64,000 nucleotides of DNA from assembly GCA_040954595.2 (NCBI GenBank), contig CM082585.2:2542001-2606000 (forward strand), written 5' to 3'. This stretch comes from Balanoglossus misakiensis. Taxonomy: Eukaryota; Hemichordata. A program made the translations under genes and the position numbers. The notes under the pieces are model-generated. The model searched no databases. It saw only the letters and a list, made by a program, of their open reading frames with translations, and was not told the DNA's origin. Shown piece after piece: positions 39,771-51,439 of this stretch. How positions within the stretch are numbered: the stretch's first letter is position 1; every line of letters starts with the position of its first letter.

Positions 39771-40207
39771 GAACACCTATTGCCTGGCCATGAGGGCCAT
39801 AGCGGCCGTTTATTACACCGGAGGGGTTGTGAGTTACCAGAATCATATGCTATTTCCCGAGGCCGCAGGCCGAGGGAAATAGCGTATGATTCTGGTAACT
39901 CACAGCCACGTGGGGGTAAAAACGGCTGCTATGGCCCGAATATAGGCCAGGCTATAGGTGTTTTATAATAAACCTCATGCTGACAGTTTGGAAAATCATG
40001 CAATTTTCTCTTGAGGTTGGCAGACGACATCTTCAGCGGTGGCCATTGTGTCAGACGCGACGCTGATTGACGTGACCACGTTTGTCATGTGACCGGTTTA
40101 TATTTTTTCTGCTATTTCCCTAACGGTTCATAGTCGATTCTATTTTCCTATCACGTGACGGATTCTGGCGAATCACGGCACAGTATTAGCATGAGGTATA
40201 TTATAAT
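39771..40207. mobile_element. Foldback/MITE insertion in X copy 2
   Basis: Copies 1 and 3 read AGATTATATTACAATATATG here, whereas copy 2 carries 437 extra bases. The left half is a large palindrome: arms 39772-39859 and 39874-39962 pair over most of their length (AACACCTAT with ATAGGTGTT, GAGTTACCAGAATCATA with TATGATTCTGGTAACTC) around a GGCCGCAGGCC centre. The right half (about 39963-40207) has its own inverted ends, ATAAACCTCATGCT and AGCATGAGGTATAT. It is either one composite element or a MITE inserted beside a foldback. Confidence 0.75.
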
Positions 40208-40838
40208 ACAATAAATGTGCAGATACAGATAGTGACTTAAGTTTTTGATATCTGGATTATAATTTAAATTCCCAGGCGCTCAAATATGGTAAACATAGCA
40301 TTTTACCATTGCAAATGGGCGGCCATATTGGGTTGACATTTCATTAGATGGCAATATTTTTTTATACACTGCAATTTGCTGAAAATCAGTTCAATCACTG
40401 TAGTAAGTGGAAATATTTAAAGTCTTGTGTATTTTAACAATCATAAAGCTGATATTACTACCAAAAACATTTTATACACTTACTTCTGAACAGCAAAAAT
40501 TGCCATCATTCAAGTCAAAGTCTCAGATCGGCCCTTTTGCTTGCCTGTGTCGAGTGGATATCAAAAGTGGAGAAAGTTGGATAGTTTAATTTCTACATGT
40601 TACCTGTACTATCCTTGTAGACTATTAACATTAACAAGAATTTCATATTAAATTTTGGTATGATATGCATGGAAAGACTGGCTGGCTATAAATCATGAAA
40701 ATGGACGCCGTTGCACCATACAGTTTTTACTGCACACACATGTATTTTAAGCACACTGTGTCTTTCATGTATTCCACTTTTCTCCCTTCCTTGCTGGCTT
40801 TGTCTATTTCTTTTCTGACTGTGTCTTTATGAAATTAC

Positions 40839-41061
40839 TGATTTTTTTTTGGTAATTCAACTTCTGGCTCAAATAAATGTACTAGAGCTGGTAAGGTTTC
40901 CTGAACATTAATCCCTGTATCTTTAACGCAGGTGTGCAAGTTCATATAAAGTTCATTGGTTAAAGGAATATTATGAGCTGATAAATTTACTAAGCTCTTC
41001 TTTCCAGTTAGAAGCTCTGCTATATTATCAACTACTCTCAATGCTACTTCAATAATGTTGC
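40839..41061 (-). CDS. Candidate internal exon in X copy 2, unknown protein
   Basis: On the minus strand, a good acceptor (TTTGCACAG after a T-rich stretch) is followed by 223 nt without a stop in one frame. It ends at CA|GTAATT, a usable donor. The encoded segment is about 74 residues, mostly helical in character, and includes NIIEVALRVVDNIAELL, SLVNLSAHNIPLTNEL, YMNLHTCVKDTGINVQETL and ALVHLFEPEVELP. The spacing of hydrophobic residues recalls the helical part of adhesion-GPCR GAIN domains, but this is a weak impression. It is nearly identical to the copy at 42245-42467, differing by only a few bases. It may be a genuine duplicated exon or part of a repeat that happens to be open. Confidence 0.38.
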
Positions 41062-41345
41062 CTGTGCAAATTGACAATCAAAATATCCATTAGTTAGACA
41101 ACATATTTGGTTGGGTAATTACAGAATAATTACTTTAATTCCATGCATACTCTAACTAAACTCAAATTAGAATATATAACTGAAATTATAATTATAAACA
41201 GGTCTATGAAATGCTAAGAAAATGTAAAATCTAGGAAAGAACACCCATGGGCATTCAGCTCTTAGCAGATAACATCAGTCACTTTGAAGACATGTCACTT
41301 CCAAGACTTTACTAAAAAAACTCTGAAGTGAAACGCATCTCCAAA

Positions 41346-41432
41346 AAATCCAATATGGCAACCATGAAGAAGACAATTAAAGCAACATGCTGCATTGCAG
41401 GGGCCAAACTGGTTTGCATGGTTCCAACATAA
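41346..41432. repeat. Family Y stub between X copies 2 and 3
   Basis: About 87 bp of Y sequence (AATCCAATATGGCAACCATG, then GCAGGGGCCAAACTGG) ends at GGTTCCAACATAAAAATGCA. The same joint (GGTTCCAACATAAAAATGCA) is seen at about 39580, so both X copies entered through the same Y-X junction. Confidence 0.85.
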
Positions 41433-42758
41433 AAATGCAAGATTCACAGAAGATTACTTCTTTCAGTTTTACAGGAGATCATCTAAACTTGTAAAAAAAA
41501 TCTCTCTATTTTTTGCATGGCACCATGGTAAAATATGAAAATTTGCAATGTTTGATCTTCTGTGTCTCGATCATGTTTGATCTAATTTTCACGAAATTTT
41601 CAGATTATATTACAATATATGTGCAGATACAGATAGTGACTTAAGTTTTTGATATCTGGATTATAATTTAAATTCCCAGGCGCTCAAATATGGTAAACCT
41701 AGCATTTTACCATTGCAAATAGGCGGCCTTAATTGGGTTGACATTTCATTAGATGGCAATATTTGTTTATACACTGCAATTTGCTGAAAATCAGTTCAAT
41801 CACTGTAGTAAGTGGAAATATTTAAATTCTGATGTATTTTTAGCAATCATAAAGCTGATATTACTACCAAATAAATGCTATACAGTTACTTCTGGACAGC
41901 AAAAATTGGCATCATTCAAGTCATAGTCTCAGATCGGCCCTTTTGCTTGCCTGTGTCGAGCGGATATCAAAAGTGGAGAAAGTTTGATAGTTTAATTTCA
42001 ACATGTTACCTGTACTATCCTTGTAGACTATTAACATTAACAAGAATTTCATATTAAATTTTGGTATGATATGCATGGAAAGACTGGCTGCTTATAAATC
42101 ATAAAAATTGACGCCGTTGCACCATACAGTTTTTACAGCACACACACGTATTTTAAGCAAACTGTGTCGTTCATGTATTCCACTTTTCTCCCTTCCTTGC
42201 TGGCTTTCTCTGTTTCTTTTCTGACTGTGTCTTTATGAAATTACTGATTTTTTTTTGGTAATTCAATTTCTGGCTCAAATAAATTTACTAGAGCTGGTAA
42301 GGTTTCCTGAACATTAATCCCTGTATCTTTAACGCAGGTGTGCAAGTTCATATAAAGTTCATTGGTTAAAGGAATATTATGAGCTGATAAATTTACTAAG
42401 CTCTTCTTTCCAGTTAGAAGCTCTGCTATATTATCAACTACTCTTAATGCTACTTCAATAATGTTGCCTGTGCAAATTGACAATCAAAATATCCATTAGT
42501 TAGACAACATATTTGGTTAGGTAATTACAGAATAATTACTTTAATTCCATGCATACCCTTCCTAAACTCAAATTAGAATATATAACTGAAATTATAATTA
42601 TACACAGGTCTATGAAATGCTAAGAAAATGTAAAATCTAGGAAAGAACACCCATGGGCATTCAGCTCTTAGCAGATAACATCAATCACTTTGAAGACATG
42701 TCACTTCCCAGACTTTACTAAAAAATACTTCCAACTCTGAAGTAAAACGCATCTCCAA
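41433..42758. repeat. Repeat unit X, copy 3
   Basis: Uninterrupted copy of about 1326 bp with the same start and end phrases as copies 1 and 2. It ends at ACGCATCTCCAAG, after which the sequence is unique. Confidence 0.88.
42245..42467 (-). CDS. Candidate internal exon in X copy 3, unknown protein
   Basis: Same 223-nt acceptor-to-donor segment as in copy 2, with the same phase (one codon base upstream, two carried over). Visible protein differences from copy 2 are His to Asn and Val to Ile near the C-terminal end (ALVNLFEPEIELP). An exon-sized open frame with both splice signals is kept in two copies and partly in a third. The copies are so alike that they cannot by themselves show selection. 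Confidence 0.38.
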
Positions 42759-43900
42759 GTTGCATACACAATATTATAATATACTGTTAGAGATTTATAA
42801 TGGTTTAAGTGAAAAAATACAGAGATGTAAATACCCCTGCCATTTATTCAGTGCCATGTAATGCTGCCGTTATGCACTGATTGACTCTAGCCACTTTCCC
42901 AGTAGGAGGAAAAAGACCATATGCCGACTTCAGCATAAAAATCTCAGTTTACTCTGGCTAATTATATTGGAGTTCTTATCAGTGTTTCGGGACGCTTAGA
43001 TGATAATCGTTGTAATGGACAACACCAACATATGACGTTAACAAGCGGGAAGAAACGAAAGTTACTCAGTTTTTGGCATTTTATTTTTATTTGCAAGACC
43101 GAGAAATTAAAATATGACAAGTTTAGAAATCAATCAGATTATACAGCATGTCCCACTTTGAATGGTGGCCATATTGGATTCTGAACTCCCTAGTAATATA
43201 AACATATAGTGTACTTAGTGAGTCTCAGTATAGGGTAATCAACACAATCAGACAAAACTTGGGTTACCCATTGGAATATTCCTATCAAATTTCAAAGCAA
43301 TCCCATATGCAGTTTCAGAAAAATCAGTATTTTCTCCAAAATTGTATAATATCTTACTTCAATCGCTTCAGGGAACATGCCTACCAAAGCTCAAGGCGAT
43401 CTGACATGCAGTTTGAAAGAAAATAATTTTTGATGAAAAATTCCACAACTTTCACACACAAAACGCAAATATGTAAATTTCAAGTATTTTTTTTAAACAT
43501 CTCATTTAATTATCCCCAAGGAACAAGCCTACCAAATTTGAAAGCAATCTCACAAGCGGTTTTAGAGGAAACAATTTTTGACCAAAAATTGCTACAAAAT
43601 TATAAATATGCACATTTTTCATCAACCAGGTTTTCATCAACTGGGACCACACATACAAAAGTATGCTTCCAAGCAACACGACTCTAGGAGAAAAAATCCT
43701 TGTCGCCCTGGTCAAAAAATTGGCTTATACTAAAACATCAAATCGGTTATCTCTCAAAGCTAAAAGGGTTATCACCAAACAGATTACAATGCCTAAGTTA
43801 AAATGTTTAAGACATTTTCTTTAGTTGTGGTTTTGGTTTTATCGGTTTTCCCAATAAAAATTAGGATAATTTTTTAAGTATGCCAACGGAGAGGTGGAAA
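42759..43900. repeat. Spacer with diffuse repeats of a CAAATTTCAAAGCAATC phrase
   Basis: A core of about 30 bp (CAAATTTSAAAGCAATCYNA, then CANGCRGTTT) recurs near 43290, 43386 and 43534, each followed by AATTTTTGA(C/T)(C/G)AAAAATT-like sequence. The same core reappears at 46872, 47024 and 47315. It resembles the TTTGAACYTGATTGGCCC phrase of family Y, so it may be a distant relative. No exon was recognised. Confidence 0.55.
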
Positions 43901-46760
43901 TCTCACCAGAAAAGCGAAAATACACCAACCACGTTTAAACCGTAAAATTAAAAAAAAAACACCTGCAAACACCGAGGTGACTCATATAAAAACCTCAAAG
44001 AACGTATGGAATTATGTATGGAAAAATACCGTGGTTTCCTGACCTTCCGCTAAACAAAGACTATACGTATGGAACTATCGTTCCGTCCACCAGCAAAGAG
44101 ACTTTCCAGAGAAAAACGTTCTACCCGTACCTTATGTCGCCACAGTGACGTGCCATTTTGCCACAACCGTTCGACAGTATGGTCGACTATTTTGACACTA
44201 AACATCCTGCAGCGCTGCCATCCTTTTCAATCTCACAAACTGGCCCTACGTGCGCTTAGGCAAGAGGCCTAGCAATAAAATTCTCACAAAATATAACCCT
44301 ATAAATATGACTAGACTTTCTCGATTATGACTTCCTGGTCTCCTGATTCGGGAGCCAGCGCAGCCATACCCAGAATAGCCGAGAGGCTAGCTGCACGCCC
44401 GTAGCTCGGAATTGTTTCTGGAATTAAACCTACTTCTGTTCAACTACAAGGTGTTGTACGGATAGCTGCAAGTCACCCAATACCAGACAAAACAATCGAG
44501 TGACGGTAACATAGCTAAATAGGCTATTGTACTAAAAGCAATGATTCGATTATGAGCCTACCGAAAAGACGTCTTGATCCCGCGGCAAGTAGAAGGAAAG
44601 TGGTCGAAACCCGGCGTCGCACACCGGAAACGGATCAATGATCACCTGTTGTTATGGTGAGTAGAACGTGTTACCCAATCACAGACCAAAGTTAGCATTA
44701 CGACACACTAATGAATATGCATACATGCTACAGCTGCATATTTTATTTCTTTAGAACGCTCTGGAACATGCTCGCATTCGAAAGAATATCTCATTTGCTT
44801 TTTGAGTGTGAGTGCCTCATTATCTACACAATAAAATCGGGGGGGGGGGCACAGTGGGTAATTTCTACCACAGCCACGCATTTCAAACCAGGCAAGCGAA
44901 CTGCAAACTTCCGATGTCTGAGCAACGGGTTTGATGTGCCTTGTGTTGTGAACACTTATTCGACTTCGAGGAAACAGAGCTATAATACTTCCTAATGTGT
45001 TTCTCTTTTTGTGTCATTTTGGTCAGTCAGACCACGATACCCGAGATCGTAAACTGCTTGGGTTAGGTCGCTTAGGAGGCTGCAACTGCGGCCACAGGTC
45101 ATGTCGGTGTGTGTTGTAAACAAACATGGTAAATGCCTCCCGCACAGCAACACGCTCGCTCTACCAGCAGTCACTGTGCTCTACCGTACTGTCGATCGTT
45201 TCCATGTCAGTTTCACGTTGGCTCGTTATAATGTCCCTATGCTTATCGTAATCTCGGGATCGTAATTATTATTTTATTATTATTATGATTATTATTTATC
45301 TTTATTTCAGACACAACCGTCCATAGAAATAGGTTACAAAAACTGACAAAAACACTAGAAAAGTAATAAATAAAATAAATGTAAAAAATATAATAGTTTT
45401 AAGAATCAATGTAAAATGTCAATCCAGTGGGTATGTAGTCCATAAAAGCGCATATCTCATGAGACAAGACGATTGATCAAAACATTGGGACTAGTACAGA
45501 GACGAACAGAAAAATTAAAAGCGACTTTTCTTCTCATGACGGAGAAGCAGTTTACGGCGTTTAGAACAAATATTTTAGAGGCACTTTCGTGTCCGGGTGA
45601 CCAAGAAGTCTTCGAAGTGCATTGTTGTGACATACGATGATATTCCGGATATTATAATCGCACCATAAATGAAAGTCATAAATGTTATTACAAAAAGCAT
45701 TAAATAAACGCAATTTCACATCGACAGAACACGAATTGAACTTTCTCAGGAGAAAATTAGGCCTAGCCCTTCCACATGTTATGTATTCGTGTTATGATAG
45801 TCCCACTGATCTGACAACACGCTCGCTTTTATTGTGGCCTTTTGTCCCGTTCGCCAGCACTGTGTATAGGCCTGCGTTTTCCGTTAACAGACTATCCCGT
45901 TCGCCAACTTTACTGAACTGCAAATTGAAGAATCGGTTTGCAGCTAGGACGAAACGGCCGGGGTCGCGTACATTAAAGGCCGAACCGATAAGAATAAGTG
46001 CCGTAACGACTTGTTACCGACTGGGACGGCTACGAGCCAAGAGCATATTGCAGCTCAGTGTGGCAGGGCCGGTGGTGTGTCTTACGGGCGATGTCTCCAC
46101 ACACTGTACTGCTCTGTTTGATAAGAGTGTCCAAGCTTCGGACCACGGTCATGTTCGGACTTATGTCTTAACTTTGCTTTGTAAACACATTACCAACGTA
46201 CAACCCCTCCATGTTTGCAGAGAAATTAGATGAAGTCACATGGCGGAGTTCTCATCCTATCGGGATGCGTTTATCTCGGAATCGGCTGCTTTTCCATCGT
46301 CGAGTTTGATTTCATGTCCGATTCATAGTCGAGTTTTATGATGATCCCTGATTGATATATATTTTTTTCAGGCGCGCCGGGGGGGGGGGGTTCCATGGGA
46401 TTGATAATTCGAGGCAGGAGAAGAAATATGTCGACAGCGCAAATTGCCATTTTCTCGCTTTGTTTCGTCGATTTTGACAACTTCGCTCTGCATTGGTCGA
46501 GTGGTCTTAAATTTTACCCATCTAACAAAACAACTTTGTAGTCTATAAAGTGCTCCCAGTTGGAATAAACGTCGATTCAATTCGATTCATCATGAATTTG
46601 ATCAAATTTTCTAAAAAAACTCACTTGCGGGCGCTGCTCTCAATGAAAGCAGGTAACGTAACACAAACTGGTCGTTTTTTCATACTTGTGCTATATTACA
46701 GTAGGAAGCGTGGCCAACGTTTGGACTTAATTTGTTGTTATTGACCTAATACCACACGAG
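43901..46760. other. Non-repetitive, more GC- and CpG-rich region; no gene identified
   Basis: Base composition shifts upward in GC relative to the flanks, and CpG is noticeably more frequent (for example 44040-44180, 44560-44640, 45850-46060). Such a stretch can hold a promoter or first exon, but no protein family was recognised in any frame. The longest ORF (45682-46233 plus, 183 codons) has no recognisable domain and unremarkable composition. An ATT-rich microsatellite lies at about 45262-45300 and G-runs at 44839-44847 and 46379-46390. Confidence 0.4.
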
Positions 46761-46769
46761 CTGATATGA

Positions 46770-47420
46770 CCTAATTTCAAAAAACTGTCCCAAAACTGCC
46801 AAACTCAAATATTCAAACATCACCAAAATTGTACAATATCTTACATCAATCAGTATAAGGAACATGCTTACCGAAGTTCAAAGCAATCTAACAAGTGGTT
46901 TCAAGGACAAAAACTTCTGACGAAAAATTGCAACAGTTAGGCCCTACCTCAAGAACATAAATATGCACATTTCAGCAAAATTTTAACACAACTCACAATT
47001 GCTTAACCCTGAAAACATGCCTACCAATTTTCAAAGCAATCTGACAAGCGATTTCCGAGAAAACGATTTTTGACCAAAAATTGCAAAATTTGGCCCATAA
47101 TTACAAATACGCAAACTTAGCAACAATTTGAAAAAAAAAAAAACAAAGATCACCTATAGGAAGCTTTATACTGAATTTTTTTAGAGAAATCGACCAATCA
47201 CTTTCATAGAAGATGTGGAAAAAAATGACAAAAGTCATAAAAAGTAGAAAATTCACGATATAAGGTCAAAACTTATAGAGCTCTGTGATGTTGGCAGAAG
47301 CTATATGCATACCAATTTTCAAAGAAATCTGACCAGTAGTTTTCAGCTAATGTGTCCGAGATCAGACAAAAACAGAGAACAGAACAGCCAAAGTGAGAGA
47401 ACAGAATAGCCAAAACTATC
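46770..47420. repeat. Second block of the diffuse CAAAGCAATCTGACAAG repeat
   Basis: It shares CACCAAAATTGTACAATATC and CTTACATCAATC phrases with 43340-43370, followed by three copies of the CAAAGNAATCT core (46872, 47024, 47315). This is the same interspersed family as at 43.2-43.7 kb, in the same orientation. Confidence 0.6.
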
Positions 47421-48480
47421 ACCAGCGCTTAACTCCACATCTGAAAGCAAACCATTTGTTAGAGCGATATTCAGGTCCTAAGAAAACTCAAACTTCAATT
47501 AGACAGAACATACTGGTCATCACAATTGCCTTCTGATTGGAATCTGTGCAGGAAAAGCAACAACAAATACTTATCCTCACCTGAAATCAAAGAGACAGAC
47601 AAAAGCACTCATTTTATCAGAATATTTATTTTAAGTATGCAAAAATCCTAACATGATATATCTGTCTACTTATTTATCATGATAGGAAAATTGTTGGAAT
47701 AAAAATATCAAAGATATTCCTTCCTAATGCTGCATATAATATTTACATACTCTGGCAGTCTTGTAAATACAATGAAATGTTAGTCAAAAGCTCTTCTTAA
47801 GAACTAAGTAATTCTCAGTACAAAAAGCAATATGTGGAAAATACCAACTTAGCATCTTATGCAAAATCAACAAAATTGAGGAATGGTGTCCCCCCCCCTC
47901 CCCTTCAGCACTATACATGATTCAACAGCCTCAGAGGGTCATTCTTCACACACACATAAAATGAATGGCTGATTACATGAAATATTTTCGAAAGTCAATA
48001 AGTGGTCATGAAAGGCTCTTGTTTTTGTTAAAATAAAAAAAATGTTAGGAAATTCAAGAAAAGTAAAAAGCAATGTATGTGAATATTGATATTAAAAACA
48101 TGTGATTTTAATTGTTTGGCTACTATGGTCACTGGATAGAAGAGATTAGGACTCTTTAATGACTTTATTTGCATTTGAATAGTAAACTTTCCTTTTGACG
48201 TTGAACCCCCTAGCTGGACGAGAAAATGATCTAAATGTATCATGAATGTTTATTTTGTTGACACCATTCATTAATTTACCTTTTTAAGCATATATAAATG
48301 CATTATATCTCGATTGTAATTTGAGTGCATTTCGAGTCTATTAAAGTACTTTTCGTCGTACGAGGTCTCCTTCACTCCAGTCACTTCCTTATAACAGACT
48401 ATATTTCTTCACATGCATCTAATAGTTTGATTCTAACATACTTGTCACGGGTGTCGCCGTTCACCACAAAACACACCAAA
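47421..48480. other. AT-rich spacer, no gene recognised
   Basis: Contains a C-run (47891-47899) and AT-rich sequence. Nothing coding or structured can be supported. Confidence 0.5.
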
Positions 48481-48509
48481 ATTGTTTAAAGGTTTCACAA
48501 GACATAGGC

Positions 48510-48860
48510 CTATGACATTTCTTAACTGAAATTGAACAGGGACATCATCAGTTCACATGTGCGGCCGGTCTGGCTACACAGGTGAACTGCTAAATTACAC
48601 ACATGTATGGGAGTTCACCTACAGCAGAATACACAAAAATTCATGCAAGTGAAAAATACAGAAGTACAATTGAAGACTTGACGCAAGTTCAGACACCAAT
48701 TACTTGTGCTAAAATGAGCCAGTAGAATGCACCTATATAAAAATGCTTCAAGCTACAGGTAAAGTACAAGGAAAACTAACCTGAAATTGAACATAGACAT
48801 CTTCAGTTCATACATGTGGCCGGTCTGGATACAGAGGTGAACTGACTAAGCATATGCATG
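48510..48860. repeat. Pair of about 70-bp direct repeats 264 bp apart
   Basis: CTGAAATTGAACA, GACATC, CAGTTCA, ATGTG, GGCCGGTCTGG, TACA and AGGTGAACTG follow one another at 48527-48595 and again at 48791-48857. The second half of each is best conserved. This may be a regulatory or transposon-end duplication; no known family was recognised. Confidence 0.6.
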
Positions 48861-50150
48861 GTGTCCTTTTATATCAGCAATCTACACTATGGTGGCGCAT
48901 TACCTTGAGTTCATTAGTCAAATGAAACATCCTGGTGGTTTGCATATAATTGAGATCATCAAATAGACTGTAAGTTCTATCATTACTAGAAAGGTGTTCT
49001 CATGAATAAATGATTAAATGATGACTGCAAAGAATACAGTTGTTACATACATACAGATATTACATATATATTCAAGTGAACGAATGGTTCGGTCCAAATC
49101 CATTGTTTCCTGCTGGAAAGTTGGATGTCTACACAGGGAATTGGGTGAAAGGTGAGAGTGCTAAGAAAAAAGGCTGATGGTAATTTTCCATTTTTATCTA
49201 AATTGAATACATGTGTGGGCTTAATCTTTCCCAATAATGCTGACACAGAAAAAGTTAATTGTTTTACCAAACTTTCCTTGAGAGTCGAATGAAGGCACTT
49301 GATATTAGCACAGAGACTGATTTTTTCCACACACCACTTTTCTCTTTTCATAGAGCTCCATTCAAATTTTGTACACAATAATGTAATAACATTGTCACTA
49401 CCCAAGCCTAAACTTTCAAATTACAATGTGACATTTCAAAACACTGTTAGACTCCCCAATGAACCATTAACTCTGGATCAGCATCCCTTCAAATTAGTGA
49501 TAGCCCTGGGGTGAGTTTCGTTAATTTTGTTATAATGGTGTTATTTAATTGTTTGGCTGTAACACAAATTACTACATGGAAGTATAAACATGTTATGTCC
49601 ACACATATGCTGTAGGTTCAGCTTCAATTCAATTTTCAGCAATCAGATCATAACAAATTATTCCAAAAAAATGAACATCAAGAGCTGGTGACTTTGTGGC
49701 TTTCACATGATAAATATAAACGTGTGAACATTGCCCCATGCTAGAGTGTGATATTAACACGTCTCATACAACCTACAATTCTCTGTATATAATGAAACAC
49801 ATTCATTATAGCTGGATTAGTTGTTTCACAGGTAATCTGTAACCAGATAGGCTGACCTGAGCAATCCATGTTTTTGCAAGTGTTTTATTGTCACTGTCAT
49901 AGTGTGACTTCTTTGGTGTAATGCTCCACTGAACACAAGAGTATTAAAATTGGACAGATAAATGACCAATAACACAAAGTCTGTGATTGGGTAATACAAA
50001 TGATAAGTACACAACTGGAAGATCTGTCACTCAAAGTTTTGTCTATTGCTCTTTTCCCTGAGGGAGAAATAGAGAGCAATTTTAGAGATACGTTCTCCAG
50101 TTTAATAATCAGGCATTAATGAAACATTATTCTAGTATATAGCTGTATTT
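48861..50150. other. AT-rich sequence without a recognised gene
   Basis: No exon with convincing splice sites or domain was found. A 120-codon minus-strand ORF (49043-49405) has no recognised motif and is probably chance. If the glutamine-rich gene at 50982-55923 has a long 3' untranslated region, it would enter this stretch. Confidence 0.45.
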
Positions 50151-50155
50151 TGTCA

Positions 50156-50485
50156 GCTTTGCTTCCAAAAAATATGCATGCCACTGCCCCAATAAAGCAC
50201 GATACCCCTTGCTGGGAATTGTGATGTAATTAATACCACTTTGAAGTCAATCACAGACTTTTTTTCCATTGATTGGTCAAAGGATACATGTGTTGTTAAG
50301 GATGAGTACCATTTTGACTTTAGATTAGCCTTGCCTTCACTGTATCTTTACACACAATCACCATTGATCAGTTTATGTGCGTGACTTCAAGGGGGATGCT
50401 AGTTACATCACAATTCCCAGCAAGGGCTATCAGGCTTTATTGGGCCAGTGGCATGCATGACTCTAAATGTTCGTTTTGGAAGCAG
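50156..50485. mobile_element. MITE-like element with about 95-bp imperfect inverted arms
   Basis: The left arm (about 50157-50247) and the right arm (about 50384-50485) are inverted copies sharing ATGCATGCCACTG, CCCAATAAAGC, CTTGCTGGGAATTGTGATGT and TTGAAGT. Outer ends are GCTTCCAAAA and TTTTGGAAGC. The loop of about 135 bp is unique. No clear target duplication is visible. Confidence 0.75.
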
Positions 50486-50501
50486 AAAAAATGGGTATAT
50501 A

Positions 50502-50693
50502 CTGTAAAACATGAAATTTTCGCAATATCAAAAGTGGCGACTGTTATGTAATGATTAATTTTCGCATTCTCGAATTTCAATTCATCATTATTTCAGAAAA
50601 ACATTTTTTTTGCGACTTTTTAGTTTTCAGGTTATTTTGGCTCTTGCATGATTCATGCAAATTTATCGCTCGTGAAAATTTCCTGTTTTACAG
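50502..50693. mobile_element. 192-bp MITE, CTGTAAAAC ends, TA target duplication
   Basis: Ends CTGTAAAACATGAAATTTTC and GAAAATTTCCTGTTTTACAG are inverted copies with one mismatch. TA flanks both sides (50500-50501 and 50694-50695). It is rich in TTTTCGC motifs. A related end is seen at 52900. It is a typical short non-autonomous Tc1/mariner-like element and is probably part of the 3' untranslated or downstream sequence of the glutamine-rich gene. Confidence 0.8.
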
Positions 50694-50981
50694 TACATCC
50701 TAAGTATCTTTTTTTCACACCAGAAGACAATGCATAGTTGCTTTGTGTATGGCAGACTTTGTATTACGATAGACACTGACAACCAGTTACATCTGTCTCG
50801 CATACAAATATGGTCATATTGAAATAAGGTATTACGATGGAAACAAAGTAAAGCTAATGCAAGAATTAGTACAGAACAAGTCTATTCTGTTACTACACTG
50901 GAATAACCATTCTGTGTTATTTGATCTGTTTAATTAAAGTCTACAGTCTCGTGTTCATTATAGTCAGTTTCCTGTATGAAT

Positions 50982-51269
50982 TTATTGATTCAGAATATCA
51001 AAAAGACTCATGTCATCAGCCAGCAGACTACTACTTGATTGTTGCTGTGTTTGTTGCATGCTGGGTGCCAAGCCCATCTGAGGTACCTGTGGTCGCGGCC
51101 GTGGCTGTTGTCCTAGTAACAGCTGTTGTTGTTGTTGTTGTGATTGCTGTTGTTGTAAGAACTGCTGTTGTTGTTGCCATGTTTGTTGTGTTGCTGCTGG
51201 TTGTTGTTGTTGTGGTGGTGGTGGTGGAATGGTTGCTTGTGTACCGCTAGCTTGTTGTTTTTGTTGTTG
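50982..51269 (-). CDS. Terminal coding exon of a glutamine-rich protein (last 95 residues)
   Basis: The minus-strand acceptor TTTGCATTCAACAG precedes 288 nt open to a TAA stop (50982-50984). The product is extremely Gln-rich with CAA-dominated runs, a run of five prolines, one Trp, then a non-repetitive end containing RPRPQVPQMGLAPSMQQ and SSSSLLADDMSLFDILNQ. Gln/Pro-rich segments of this kind are usual in transcription coactivators, and the acidic-hydrophobic DDMSLFDIL end looks like a short activation motif. That role is inference. The phase-0 acceptor matches the phase-0 donor of the exon at 52429-52650. The plus-strand Val/Leu-rich ORFs here are shadows. The protein family is not recognised. 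Confidence 0.72.
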   Translation of the reverse strand, partial: QQQKQQASGTQATIPPPPPQQQQPAATQQTWQQQQQFLQQQQSQQQQQQLLLGQQPRPRPQVPQMGLAPSMQQTQQQSSSSLLADDMSLFDILNQ

Positions 51270-51439
51270 CTGTTGAATGCAAACAAAATGGTTTTCTTTT
51301 TAAAGTCACTTCACAGAAAGCGGCAATGTATCAGGAGACAGCTCTCTTTAACGTTCTTCACATTTGTCAATCAGACTGAAATTTAGGGAGGCATAAAGTA
51401 ACTGTAATTTCGGGTATAGTTTTAGGTCGTGTCTACTAT

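Larger units (their letters stand above)
39592..41345. repeat. Repeat unit X, copy 2, carrying a 437-bp insertion
   Basis: Same start and end phrases as copy 1. The sequence is interrupted at 39771-40207 by a foldback insertion absent from copies 1 and 3. Without it the copy is about 1317 bp, close to the 1326 bp of copy 3. Confidence 0.88.

Noticed and set aside
45682-46233. 183-codon plus-strand ORF, the longest in the window
   Set aside because: No domain, no homologous look, no clear promoter or splice context. It lies in a GC-richer stretch where chance ORFs are longer.
49043-49405. 120-codon minus-strand ORF as a gene
   Set aside because: No motif and no splice partners that join in phase; it may overlap the 3' region of the glutamine-rich gene, but there is no support.
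50921-51386. Val/Leu/Trp-rich plus-strand ORFs resembling membrane proteins
   Set aside because: They are the complement of CAA/CAG glutamine codons in the minus-strand exon.
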